Part shown: positions 21,583-33,129 of the stretch, in pieces
Position numbering within the stretch: position 1 is the stretch's first letter
Layout of the letters: every line of letters begins with the position of its first letter
Origin: Peromyscus leucopus
Taxonomy: Eukaryota > Chordata > Mammalia > Rodentia > Cricetidae
Assembly (NCBI RefSeq): GCF_004664715.2
Contig: NC_051084.1
Coordinates: 61,455,334 to 61,519,333, forward strand
Direction: 5' to 3'
DNA: 64,000 nt
Translations under genes and position numbers: made by a program
Notes under the pieces: generated by a model
Seen by the model: the letters and a program-made list of their open reading frames with translations, nothing else
Databases searched by the model: none
What the model was told of the DNA's origin: nothing

Positions 21583-21722
21583 AATTTGAGACAGAATCTG
21601 GCTGTGTAGCCCTGACTGAGCTGGAACTCACTAGACTCAGTAAGCCTTGAACTGGTGGCCATCCTCCTGTCTCTACCTCTCTGGTGCTGGGGTTACAGGT
21701 AGGCATCAACACAACTGGTTTT
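21583..21722 (-). repeat. B1 SINE antisense, diverged
   Basis: TTTGAGACAGAATCTGGCTG, GAGCTGGAACTCACTAGACT, GGTGCTGGGGTTACAGGTAG. Confidence 0.7.
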
Positions 21723-21724
21723 TT

Positions 21725-22779
21725 TTAGGTTGTTCCTGTCAGGTGTTGTTACAGCCACACAAAAGTAAGAAGACTGAACACACATGTGCCTAAGGCATCT
21801 TTTTAACTCCTTCTTGAAGAAATTAGACAGTAAGCAATGCCTTCAACATCTATTTCACTGTCAGGATGACAAGTGTAGACGGTGTTTCAGGCTAGGCCCA
21901 AGTCAGAGCTGCTGGGCATAAAGAATTTCCCGTTGAGTCTTGGGAGTGTGCCACTATCGTGCGTTATTAGTTTAATTAGTTAATTGCTCACTCTAGAGAA
22001 ATATGTCTGTGTGTCCTGTATGCCAGCCCTGGTTGTAAAACAATTTAAGGGAGATTTTAAAAAATGGATAATAAATAAGCAGATAATTATAATTGCAATG
22101 GGGTGGTGAAGGGAATATACAGAGCTATGAGGTGAAGAAAAAAAATAAAAGCCTGGTGACATAGCCTTCCGAAAAGCTGATTTATAGTGGGATTGGAGAG
22201 CGTGCAGTTGTGACTATAGAAGACAGGACAGTTCTGAGGGATCAGCGTGTGTAGGTGTAGACACTCTCAATCGAGAAATAAATGCCTGGGGTGTGCCAGG
22301 GTGCAAGGTCCATGCGCCCCTGGTGAAGGCCCATTAGAGTGTCTGCTGGATGGGGGGCTTCAGTTGCTTTAGAAAGGGAAGGGAAGGGATGGTTCAGTTG
22401 TCTACCTGTCATGGAAATCTTATCATTTGGGACTGTTTGAAATGTGACAAGCAAAAACTGAAGGTTCCAGTGAAATCAGAATAGCCTGCTTCATTTTGTT
22501 TTGAGCACCTGTGGTGACCAGCCCAGTATGGTAATGCCTGTTTGCCTGGCCGGCAGGAAAGCAAACTTCTCATGGGACAAAAAGATTTTACAATAACAGG
22601 TTTGTTAAGGTGATGATTTCTAAATCCCTCCTCACAAATCTTCTTAGGGCAGGAAGTGCTTAGAAATCTCCTTTTTTTTTTTTTTTTTTTTAGTATAACC
22701 AGAGTAAACTCTGCCTTTTAAAAATCTCTTCTTTATAATGAATGTCTCATGAGTCCGTGTTTAAAATTGAATTTGGGTG
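21725..22779 (+). other. unique intronic sequence (intron 2)
   Basis: No gene seen. Contains a T-run at 22672-22692. Confidence 0.45.
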
Positions 22780-22895
22780 AGGTGGTAGTTTTGTGCTCAT
22801 GGCAGGCAGTCCAGGAGTCCTGCTCTTCCCGGCCACTTGAACCAACTCCTTCCTCAGCCTCTCAAGTGCTGGGGTGATAGATGTGAGCTACCAGG
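22780..22895 (-). repeat. old B1-like fragment antisense
   Basis: Only the right half is convincing: CTCAGCCTCTCAAGTGCTGG then GATAGATGTGAGCTACCAGG. Confidence 0.5.
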
Positions 22896-23749
22896 CTCAT
22901 CTCTCCTTTGTAAATCCCTGGGTCTTCCTGGCTGGGGTTGTCAGGTTTTATCCTCGGTGTTGGGGAGGCTCTTCTCTGACCAGTCTTCCCCGCTCTACTG
23001 TTTTTTTCCTACTCTTGTCTCCAGCTTCAAGAATCCTACACTTCTCATCCTGAGTAAACTTAACGGCCTAATCATGGGTGATTTATTTTCTCTCGGTTTG
23101 GGGCCTTGGCATCTGAGATCCATGGGACTCAGGCCTTTCTCCCTGTGAGGGTATGCGGGAAGATCTGTTCCCAGCTTCTTGCCACATCAGTTTCACATGC
23201 CGCTCCCTCCATGTGCATACTATACTCTCTGTCAAATTTCCCTAGTCCACGATGGCCTCATCTTAACGATGATATAAAGACATAGGTAAAGAGCCTGGTT
23301 TCAAATGAGGTCCCATCCTAGGGTGCCGGGAGGTAGTATATCAAAGTATGAATTCTAAGAGAGACACAAATTAGCCCGGACCACATTCCAGTTGCAAGGT
23401 AGACTAGCTGCAAATTGATGGTTTTGTTGCATTGTGATGGGCAGATGAGGCTCCTGCAGAGGTGACCACAGCAGTGACGGGGAGAGGCTGCAGTGCCTGT
23501 CATACTGACCTCCTGAAGGCTGACCTTAATTAAGGTTAACAGTTGATAAAACAGGAAGTCCCGCCCCCACCCCAAACCAAGTCCCAGGTCTTCTCAATAC
23601 TTCTCTTTGGCATCCTGTGAGGGTTGCCAGAGTGTGCAAACACAAAAACCAGGGCCATTTGAATTTCACATGAACATATTTAAAAAATATAGCTCAGGTA
23701 ACGCATGGGACACCATTATAGAAAATATAATTATGATTCTAGGAAATTA

Positions 23750-23912
23750 AAGCGTTTTTGTTTTATGGGAAATGGGGTCTTGTTAGGTAGCCTTGGCTGG
23801 CCTAGTATTTGATCACCCTGTAGTCCAGGCTGGCTCAAACTCAGAGGAATCCCCTTTGCCTCAACCTTCCAGGTGTTGAAATTACAGACCTGTGTCTCAC
23901 ACACCAAGCAAA
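23750..23912 (-). repeat. B1 SINE antisense, diverged
   Basis: GGTCTTGTTAGGTAGCCTTG, GTAGTCCAGGCTGGCTCAAA, GTTGAAATTACAGACCTGTG. Confidence 0.65.
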
Positions 23913-24214
23913 AATCAATCATTGTTTATATGAAATTCAAATTTAACTCTGTGGTCTGTGTATGTGTATATATATATATTGGCTTCCTGGTCTTAACTTC
24001 ATTAGACACATTGAGTTTGACTTTCTCTTTAGAATTCCACAAAGTATCTGGTATCATGGTCAGAAATATATAGACTTTAAGAGGTCAGAAACTGAGAGGT
24101 TTGTTTCTTTCCATAGGTGACTCCTCACCTGCTGGCCTCCCTTCTAATGTAGAATAGTTGAGCTTTTGGGTCCCAGCAATTTTTTTAAGTATTTATTTGG
24201 GTTGTGTCTCTGAT

Positions 24215-24295
24215 CTGCTGAATGTTTTTGGCAAATGATTTAACATCTAGGGCACCCCTATCCTTCGCAAAACAGGGACTGATGGTCATTGCCTC
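24215..24295 (+). repeat. MIR-like fragment
   Basis: GCAAATGATTTAACATCTAG and AAACAGGGACTGATGGTCAT resemble the MIR core. Short and decayed. Confidence 0.4.
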
Positions 24296-24334
24296 GACTC
24301 GAGGTCCCCTTAAGTGTTTGCAACATAGATTTTC

Positions 24335-24445
24335 TGTAAACCAAGACCTTTAGCACGACCTGGGAACCCATTAGAAATGCAGACTCTTAGGCCTCCTTCT
24401 GTAGCAGCACCCACCCATAGCTGCTCCCCAGTGGAAACTGGGGAG
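24335..24445 (-). mobile_element. MER5-like DNA transposon fragment
   Basis: The stretch ACCTGGGAACCCATTAGAAA followed by TGCAGACTCTTAGGCC resembles the ancient hAT-type MER5 element of mammals. It is diverged and truncated. Confidence 0.5.
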
Positions 24446-24639
24446 GAGTCTGTGCCCAATGAAGTCAGATAGGTCGGGTGTAAATTATGCAGGGCAGGAA
24501 CTTCAGGTAGTCTTTCAGATGCTCCTGGGCTCTCAAAGGGAAGATGAGGAGAGCCATTCAGTCTGGTTACTCATTTCTATCTTTCTTTTCTCTTTCAGTA
24601 TTGGTTTTTCATATTGTTTGGGTTTTTTTTTTCTTTTTC

Positions 24640-24809
24640 TTTTTTTGTTTTTGTTTGTTTGTTTTTCGAGACAGGGTTTCTCTGTGTAGCTTTGGAGCCT
24701 GTCCTGGAACTCACTCTGTAGCCCAGGCTGGCCTTGAACTCACAGAGATCTGTCTGCCTCTGCCTCCTGAGTGCTGGGATTAAAGGCGTGCACCACCACT
24801 GCCCGGTGG
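24640..24809 (-). repeat. B1 SINE antisense
   Basis: TTTTTCGAGACAGGGTTTCT, then GTAGCTTTGGAGCCTGTCCT, and ends GATTAAAGGCGTGCACCACC. Well preserved. Confidence 0.9.
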
Positions 24810-24829
24810 TATTTCTATGTTATTTGGGT

Positions 24830-25155
24830 TTTCTTAGTTACTTCACTATTGCTATGAAGAGACACCATGACCAAGAAGAAGAAAATTTACTGGGGTCTTG
24901 CTTACAGTTTCAGATGATTAGAGTTCACGGTGGGAATATGGCAGCAGTAGGGCATGGTGCTGAAGTGATAGCCCAGAGCTTGCATCTGATCCCCAAGCAC
25001 ATGGCAGAGAGAGAGAGAGAACTAACCAGAAGTGGTAACACACCTCTTCCAACAAGGCCACACCTCCTAATCCTTCCTAAACAATTCCACCAGCTGGGGA
25101 CCAAGCATTTAAATATATGAGCCTATGGGGGCCATTCTTATTGGAACCACCACAC
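24830..25155 (-). repeat. rodent interspersed repeat X, reversed copy
   Basis: It runs from TTCTTAGTTACTTCACTATTG through GAAGAGACACCATGACCAAG and CAAGGCCACACCTCCTAATC to CTATGGGGGCCATTCTTATT. This is the reverse orientation of repeat X. Confidence 0.7.
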
Positions 25156-25274
25156 TGTAACTATTTGGTGGGGGTGGGGTGGAAGAGGAGGGGAGTATGA
25201 CTGAGTAGACTTGGGTTTCAGCTGGGGCTACAGCTCCCCAGAAGTCATGAACACTTCTGTGGTACAGTGTATGT

Positions 25275-25690
25275 GTAACCTAGTTTTTATGTCTACTTGA
25301 CACAAGCTAGAGTCATCTGAGATGAGGGAACCGCAAGTGAGAAATTGCTTCTGTAAGATAGGATACGGGCAAGCTTTTAGGGCATTCTCTTAATTAGTGA
25401 TTAACGTGGGATGGCCCAGGCCACTGTGGTGCTGCCACCCCTGGGCTGATGTCCTGGGTGCTGTAACAAAGCAGGCTGAGCAAGTCATGAGGAGCAAGCC
25501 AGAAAGCAGCACTCCTCCATGGCCTCTGTGTCAGTTCTTGCCTTTAGGGTCCTACCTTGTTTGAGTTTCTGCCCTGATTTTTTTTTTAATGATGAACAGT
25601 GATGTGGAAGTGTAAACAAAATACCCCCCCCCAAGTTGCTTTTGGTCATGGTTTTTAGTCACAGTAATAGAAATCCTGACTAAGATAGCA
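25275..25690 (+). repeat. rodent interspersed repeat Y
   Basis: It runs from GTCTACTTGACACAAGCTAG through TTAATTAGTGATTAACGTGG, GCAGGCTGAGCAAGTCATGA and AGTGATGTGGAAGTGTAAAC to AATCCTGACTAAGATA. It is a familiar rodent medium-length repeat; its right end resembles that of repeat X. Confidence 0.65.
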
Positions 25691-26754
25691 TAAGGGAGTT
25701 CTGGTAGCTTTGGGGGTCCTGGACCTGCCTGCTGCTTTCCACAAAGAACAACAAGGCTGGTATGGAGGGATCTCTTCCAGGAGGCCTTATTTTATAATGG
25801 CCAAGGTGATAGACCCGCCCTCTCATTCCGTCCATTTCTGTCGCTTTGATCATCAGTATCCACCACGCTGTGTTTTGCAGCATGAAGAGGTAGAAAGCCT
25901 GGGAACCTCCTACCCCGTAGCTTGACTCCTGTTTTCTAGCCCTTTCTGGGATGAGACATATGACAGCCCGTGAAAACAGCCTCATTCAACCCAAGGCTTT
26001 TGTCGAGGGATCTGAATGGCTTGTTTTCTCTGCTGGCCAGGCAGGCATTAGTACTGTCTCTTGTCATACACTTGAAAGATTGGCATCACATATCAAACCA
26101 AGCCCCTGTTGTAAGATGAGCTCAGAGAGAACAAAAAAGGGAAGGACAGGTGGGCAGCGGTAGCTCTGGGGATGGAAGCCACTTACAGCGAACACGCTCC
26201 AACCTGGACCTGTGACCCTTACAGCTGTGGAAGATCGGGAGTGGCCTGATCCTTTTACAATGGGTGGAACTGGGCCCAGGGAGTTGATTGATGTTCTCAA
26301 GGATGAGCAGGAAGAGCAGAGGGAGGCTGGACTGTCTGTACCTCATACAGCTCTAGGGCCCAGAAAGCTGTAGAAAGGCTGGGTTTGTCACGTGGAGAGG
26401 CCAACTTGTGAGACACAGAGCTGGCTTTGTCCTCACCTTGTGCTAAATGGCTACCAAGACCACTTTTGGCTCAGGGTACCTCTGTATGAAAAGAAAACTA
26501 AAGCCAGTCCCCCATTGTGTCCGCCGTGGGAAGCCTCCTCCCAGGAATTATGGTCAAGTCTGGACTTGATTTTCATTTCAATAACTAAAATTTAGCTAGC
26601 TAAACAACTGTTCAGAAGAAGGAACAAATCATAAGCACTCGGCTTCATGATGCTTCGGAAACTGAGTCCATGTACATGTGGATGTGTCAACTTCCAGCAG
26701 AGCCTTGATTCCATCCAGTCTCCTGTTTATAGCCTGGAGAGTTCGTGCCCGGGG

Positions 26755-26925
26755 TCCTCAGCCTTCCGAACGCAGTGGACCCTTTAATACAGCTCCTCAT
26801 GTCGTGGTGACCCCCAACCATAAAATTATTTCATTGATACTTCATAACTGTAATTTTGCTACTGTTATGAATCATAAGGTGAATATCTGATATGCCACCC
26901 TGCTTCTCAGTTGAGAAGCACTGGT
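26755..26925 (+). mobile_element. URR1-like DNA transposon, internally deleted
   Basis: It carries the same internal motifs as the 7298 copy (GTGGTGACCCCCAACCATAA, CTTCATAACTGTAATTTTG) and ends GTTGAGAAGCACTG. It is shorter in the right half and the left inverted repeat is decayed. Confidence 0.75.
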
Positions 26926-27342
26926 CTGTGCCATTCAGTGTGGCACTTCCACAGGCTTAACTTAGTAGAAGCTCTGAGCTGCTGGGTTGTCAGCTGGCTT
27001 GACCCTTGATGGGAACACTGATATCTCGCTGTTTCCTTCCTTACCATACCCCTTGACCTAGACCCCCACCAATCAGTTTGACATAATTTTGTTTCTGTGA
27101 TCTTGACCTCCCCGTGCCTCTAGATGGGAACTTTCTTGTGTTTTCTTGTGCTATCTAGCTGGTATTTTCTTCTAGTCAGTTGTTTTTACAACAATATTTT
27201 TTTTTGTCCTTGGATTTACAGGTTTGCTGAGATTGTTATTTTGGTATCAGTAAAGGCCCTGAATTAACTTAAAATTTAAAATGTAAAGAAAAACTCTACT
27301 TTTTTAGTTGTTGCTTCTGTTTCACGTGATCCTGCAGGAGTG

Positions 27343-27710
27343 TGTAGCTGGAGTTATCTCCAGTCCCGCCTGGGCGTGCAGCCACTCAGATCCAAATAAA
27401 CACACAGACACTCACCACTATTTAAACTGTTTGGGCTAATGGCTCAGGCTTCCTGCCATCCAGCTCCTACATCTCAAATTAACCCATTTCCACAAATCCA
27501 TACCTTGCCACATAGCTCGTGGCTCACTGGTACCCTATATCCTGCTTCTCGTGGCAGCAGCTGGCAGCGGCTCCTGACTCAGCCTTCCTGTTCCCAGAAT
27601 TCTCCTCTCTCTTCGTCCCACCTATACTTCCTGCCTGGCCACCAGCCAACCAGCACTTTATTATTAACCAATCAGAGCAACGTATTCACAGCATACAGAT
27701 ATCCATAGCA
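27343..27710 (+). mobile_element. LTR-like insertion, family B
   Basis: This 368-bp element starts TGTAGCTGG and ends CCATAGCA, with a perfect flanking 6-bp repeat GGAGTG (27337-27342 and 27711-27716). It contains CCAAATAAAC, a polyadenylation-like motif. It differs in sequence from family A. The architecture fits a solo LTR of an ERV2-type element. Strand assignment follows the AATAAA and is uncertain. Confidence 0.7.
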
Positions 27711-27716
27711 GGAGTG

Positions 27717-29190
27717 ACTTTTTTCTTCCTGACTCTTGGTGACTTTTTTCTGAAATCCGTGGGTTCCACCCCCCCCCCCAGCCATAAGTGTTCTGCATCA
27801 TGACAGCCTACTGAATGCTGTGTCATATCCAGGGTGTGTTATAAGAAACCACAGGCTGTGGATTAGAAGGATCTGAAGCACGTGTCCAACACCGAGAAAT
27901 CCTTGATAGATTTCCTTGCAGCCTCACAGACAGGGTGCTGGTTCTTCAACGAGACAATCCAGAAGCCATGGCCTTCTGTTCCTAAATCCTCTGTAGTCTT
28001 CCCTCACCTTCGCTGCTTCTTTTGCACACTATAAAAAAACATTTTCTTTTTCTTGTCTTCCTAAGTTGTTATCAAATGGAAGAAAATGGATTTCAAAACA
28101 TGCACTAGGAGGCCAAATGGTAGCCTGGGAAATTGTTAACCAGGTCTTTCATTCTGTGACCCTTGCACAGAAAGAGAATGTGTTTCCTAAGGTCCCGGTC
28201 ACAAAATGCCACAAGGCACAGTTTTGGGGGCTAGAAATCTGAATCCATGGCATTACTAGTGATGGTTCCTTCTGTACCTGTCGGGGAAAGAGCCCTTCTC
28301 ATTGGCCTATGGATGGCTGCCACCTCCACGCCTCTTCATGTCACCTCCCTCCTGGGTGTCTGTCTCTGTGTCATTATTTCCTGGGTTTTTAAGGACACAA
28401 ATCATATTGAAGTGAGTCCCCACCCTAATGACCTCATTTTAACTTCTTACTCCTGGATAGACCCTATTCCAAATAAAATATTATTGTGAGGTACTAGGGA
28501 CTCCAACAGTATTTTTTGGAGTGTGAGGGGCACAGTTTAACCCATAACTGTGTGTATATGTGTCCATGTATCTGTGTACACATTCACTCTGAGAACTATC
28601 TTTGTTTTATAATTAAGATATCAATGACCTCATCTTCCATCTTCTATGTTGGGAGGTCAGAGATGTTGAAACATGAGTGGAGGTCAGAATCCTGCTCCTG
28701 AAGGCTGTGTGTGTGTGTGTCCCCGCGTATATTCTAGATCCTTCTCTCTCCTGCCATCTCAGGGAGTAGATTGAGTCTTCAAGACTTAAGGAATGTCCTG
28801 TGCCTGTGGCGTTTGAAGGGCAGTCAGGAAGCAGAGAGGCCTAGCGAGGAGGGGATGGGTTTGGTCCCTGGCTTCTGTGGTTGTGGCCCTCTCTAGCTAC
28901 AGATCATTTGCGTACGGCTCCTGTTGTCTCTCAGCCACAGCTGCTGTGTCAGTGAACAGGGATAACACGCAGGATTACAGGGAGGCATAAATGATGTCAT
29001 TTACCAGACATGCTCAGTATAGTGCCTTGCTAAGAAAGGGCTTATCATCGCCACTTGTGGTCTTTATTCTAAATGAGTACATAGGACTGTTCTGTCCATC
29101 TTCTTTCTGTGGGAAATAGCAATAATAGTTACATCTATCTGTACAGCACTTTACAGTTTTGTAAGTTATTTGTCTATTTTATTCTTAGAG
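27717..29190 (+). other. unique or very old repeat-derived intronic sequence (intron 2)
   Basis: No gene seen. The part at 28170-28550 has the look of an ancient eutherian repeat (GGGGGCTAGAAATCTGAATC, CCAAATAAAATATTATTGTG), but I cannot assign a family. Confidence 0.4.
28920..29030 (+). repeat. MIR-like fragment
   Basis: AGGGAGGCATAAATGATGTC and AGTATAGTGCCTTGCTAAGA resemble the right part of MIR. Confidence 0.45.
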
Positions 29191-29194
29191 CTTT

Positions 29195-29452
29195 GTGGTA
29201 AAGGGTAGTTTTATTTTATTTTTAGTTTTTTTTTTTAGCATTTACTTTTAATTATGTGGGTATGAGAGGTGGGGTAGGGGTATGTACATGTCAGTGCAGG
29301 TGCCCAGGAAGTCCAGAAGAGGGTGATAGATCCCTCGGAACTGGGGTTTCAGGTGGTTGTGAACCATCTGATGTGGGTGTGGGAACCAGACTTGGGTGTT
29401 CTGCCAGAGCAGTACATGCTCTAACCACTGAGATCTCTCATCAGCTCTGACA
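29195..29452 (-). repeat. B3-like SINE antisense
   Basis: CCCAGGAAGTCCAGAAGAGG, TTCAGGTGGTTGTGAACCAT, GCTCTAACCACTGAGATCTC. Confidence 0.75.
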
Positions 29453-29742
29453 TTTAACTTTATTTGTTGCCGGGGAGGGCGCCATGCTGCATGTGTACAG
29501 GTCAGGGGACTACTTTCAGGAGTCAGTCCTCACCTTTATCTCCTGATCATCTCACCTCTTTTATTTATTGCTGGACAGGGTGGAGACAAGGTCTTATATG
29601 CCACTCCGGCCCCGAATTCCTCTGCTCCTCCTGCCTCTCTCTGTCTTCCAGGTATCTTCCAGGTATTGAAAGGACATGCATGCCCAGCAGGCGATTTGCT
29701 CTGTTCTCACTGTCCACACGGGTAACTGAGTCAGAGAGTTGT

Positions 29743-29744
<2 letters not shown>

Positions 29745-29792
<48 letters not shown>
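29745..29792 (+). repeat. AT microsatellite
   Basis: (AT)24; can form a perfect hairpin. Confidence 0.98.
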
Positions 29793-29794
<2 letters not shown>

Positions 29795-30419
29795 TGGCAA
29801 AGAGCAGCTCTAGAAATGAGCTTTAGACTTTTTTATGCATAGCCTTTATGAAAAATAAAATAGAGCAGCAAGGTGAAAAAGATGCCACCTTGTTCCTCTG
29901 CAGTGACACCTCAGAGTGTAGCCTTTTGCTGCTCTGTCTTTGAGTGACCCCGAAGCATTGCAGGGTGAGCCTCGCTTACCCTGCACACTTGGGGCCAGAG
30001 TGTTTCTGATTCTCATTGGCTTCAGACTAAGGAATATTTGCATATGTGTATTAAGAAATTTCAGAGGGGGGAACCCATGCCTGAATTAGACTTCATTTAT
30101 GTTTCATATTTGCCTTTCATTCTCTGAAAGTGATTTTGTACGGTATTTCTAGTGGACTTGAGTTTTAACTGCATTCTAATGGGAGCTTGGGTGTGGAATT
30201 GTCTAAATGTGGCTTCATGTCCATACTTAACAGTTTTTCAGAGTTTCAGATTTGGATTTCTGTGTTAAGGATACCCAACCTATGTGTCTATATGTACTAG
30301 ACTCCTAGACATGAAAACATTACAGTGTTGTTTTACTCTTGAAAGCAGTACTCTGGTTTATAACCAGGAGCATATGCCAAGCCATCCATGGGGCGAGTAC
30401 TAGCTGAAGGGTAAGTCCC

Positions 30420-30830
30420 CAAAAGCGGAACTGTCGCATCAAAGGGTCAGTACCTTTGTAACCTCAACAGAAATGACCACACGACTCTCCACAAAGATGG
30501 TACTGTTTTGCACTTCCCCCAGTACCATTCAAGACAGGGATTTCCCCACAGCCTCCGCAAGGCTGTATTGTTAGGCTGGGGATTTCTGTCCATCTGATCA
30601 GGTATGAAGTGGTATCTCAGTGTGGTTTTAATTTAAATCTCTCTTCCGGATAAAGCTGAGCATTGTTTTCAAGGCATAAGAGCTGTCTGTGTTTCCTTTT
30701 TCTGTGAACTGTCTGTTTGTACACTTTGCCCATTTTTCTGCTGATTTTTGATCTTTCATCTAACTTCTAGGAGCTTTTGACATTCTGGCAAGGCAAACCA
30801 TTTATCTGAGAACTGAAAACCTTTGCCCCG
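30420..30830 (-). mobile_element. old L1 fragment, antisense
   Basis: TGTCGCATCAAAGGGTCAGT, TGGTATCTCAGTGTGGTTTT, CTTTGCCCATTTTTCTGCTG and AACCATTTATCTGAGAACTG mark a decayed antisense L1 3' region. Confidence 0.65.
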
Positions 30831-30848
30831 GGTGGTTATTTGATGCCT

Positions 30849-30905
30849 TTCCTTTCTTTTCTTTTCTTTTCTTTTTTTTTCTTTTCTTTCTTTCTTCTTC
30901 TTTTT

Positions 30906-30940
<35 letters not shown>

Positions 30941-30942
30941 TG
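30849..30942 (+). repeat. T-rich and TTTC tract followed by GT
   Basis: CTTTT units, a T run of about 27 and a short GT run; pure pyrimidine before the GT. Confidence 0.9.
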
Positions 30943-31079
30943 TCCGTCCATCTGTCCCTCCCTCTGTCTGTCTGGTTCTCTCTCCGCCGTCTCTCCCACC
31001 CCTCCCTTCCTTTCTCTTTCGGCAGGACTAGGGCTCAAGCATCCATACTCAACCTCTGACCCACATCCGCAGCCCCATT

Positions 31080-31925
31080 TGCCTCCTGATTTTGTTCACT
31101 GTAATTTTTCTCACGTCCCTCTGTATTCTGCATTTATATATAACGGAAGAGATCTGAAATAACGTGGGAACTGTCAGCACAGAAACCCATAGAATGCTGT
31201 TATTGGGAAGGGGTCGGGAGTCAGCCCGACCACAGGTTTCGAACTGGTGGCTTGTGGTTGGAGTTTTCCTGTGGCTATGTTTTCTTTGGCTTACTTAGTG
31301 TTGGCCTATGCAATGTCTAAACTTTTTAAATTGGTCTCCAGTACTGTAAAATCAGATGATCTCTTTGCTTTAAAAGTACCGGGAATTGGCCTGCCCTGGG
31401 CTGTGCCTCTCCTGTGACCACAATGGGAAAGAAGCCACCTCCCCTCTCCTCCCCACCCTGGGCACAAGCTCAGTCCTCCATTCCTCCCTTCTGGACCTGG
31501 AAAACAGACGGTGCCCGTCATTCACCATTCGCCTATCCTTGTTTAACTGTGTGTTCCTCTTTAAAATGATGAAAAAGAGGTGGCACTTTCGTGAACTTGT
31601 TTCTTTCTCAAAGTTGACATGTGACAGACAGGCCGAGATGGTGATGTGGAAAGAAAGCTAGGTAAGAGCATATTTCTTGGTTGAAAGGCAGTACACTGAC
31701 TGCTTCCCGCAGCAGGTCTCCATGCGGGGAGTGTGCACTTAACACACCAGGACTGCAGTTTGCTGTGACTCCTGACCTTCACTTCACTGATTTGATAGCC
31801 TAAAGACGTCACCCTTCTAGAAACACACAGTAGGTCACCGGCAGGACTGTGCTTCGTGAGAGCAGTGGTCCACGAGGACCTGTCTAATTTGGATAATAAG
31901 AGCAGTGTTTTTGTTGTTGTTGTTG
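31080..31925 (+). other. unique intronic sequence (intron 2)
   Basis: No gene or repeat could be supported. Confidence 0.45.
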
Positions 31926-31929
31926 TTGT

Positions 31930-32080
31930 TTGTTTTTTTGAGACAGGGTTTCTCTGTGTAGCTTTGTGCCTTTCCTGAAACTCACTCTGTAGCCCAGGCT
32001 GGCCTCGAACTCACAGAGATTCACCTGGCTCTGCCTCCCGAGTGCTGGGATTAAAGGCGTGCGCCACCACCGCCCGGCAT
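31930..32080 (-). repeat. B1 SINE antisense
   Basis: TTTTTTGAGACAGGGTTTCT to GCGTGCGCCACCACCGCCCG, with a (GTT)n run just before it. Confidence 0.9.
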
Positions 32081-32094
32081 GATTTTTTTTAAAC

Positions 32095-32325
32095 AGTTCT
32101 TTTTTAAAAAAGATTTATTTTTTAAATTGTATGTGTATGAGTATTTGCTTGCATGTATGTGTGCCACATAGGTGCAGTACCCGTGTGGGTCAGAAGGGGG
32201 CATTGGATCCTCTGGAACTGGAGTTAGAGATAGTTATCAGCCACCATGGGGGTACTTGGAACCATACCTGGGTCCTTAAAAAGAGCAGCAAGTCCTCTTA
32301 ACCTCAGAGCCATCTCTAGCCTCAG
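32095..32325 (-). repeat. B3-like SINE antisense
   Basis: AAAGATTTATTTTTTAAATT, AGAAGGGGGCATTGGATCCT, CTCTTAACCTCAGAGCCATC. It follows a B1 directly. Confidence 0.75.
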
Positions 32326-33129
32326 AAGCTATGTTATATGTGTTATTAAGCAATTGAGTTTAAAAGACATAAAAAAAAAAAAAATCAGGTATGAGTTTGT
32401 TTGAGCAAAGTTCCAGTTTCTGCAGCTCTACAGAAAGTAGGAATCAGACCATTTTTTCTTCCTCTAATCAAACAGGAAGTAGATAAGGAAGAAATCAGCA
32501 GACGTGATAGGTGACTCAATGTACCTTTGGAGAATCTGGACGGGATGTTGTTCCTCACGATTGTAGGAGGACAACTCAAAGGAGCAACATATTGCTGATG
32601 ATGAGGCCAAGGATGGCATGGGGTGGTGTTGACCTTGAGGTAGCATTTGGAGGCTGGGCTGGGGCTCTGGAAACTGGAAGCGCTGAGAAATGTCCGCATC
32701 CCTGCAACCACCTTCCTTGCCCGCCTCCTGAGGTGATTCTGAGGGTCGGTTATGAAGCACAATGGCTGCTTGAAGAATTCTGAGGTGGTGAACGAGGCCT
32801 GCAGACCACATCAGATCCCGAAAGGGCGGGAGACTTGTTCCTGCAGCCAGTTCATCAGTCTGTCCCCATTGTTCTCCCCACTCCCATCCGAGAGCAGAGC
32901 CCGGGTCCATGCCCACCGTCTGGAGACCCGCAGCTACTGACTGACGGCTGTCTCCCTGCCACCCTCGTGACTGTGTGGCCAGAAGTGGATCTTTGTAAGT
33001 CTCCTGCTGCCTTGAGGAAGTCCACAGAGCTCACTGTGGTCTATAAAGCCCTCTGTGGGTTCCCGCCATGCAGCCTCCACCTCTGACCCCAGCCTGGGTC
33101 TACTTAAGCATTCAAAATGCCTGGCCACT

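Noticed and set aside
29745..29792. AT repeat as a possible replication origin or matrix attachment site
   Set aside because: A microsatellite alone is not evidence of either function.
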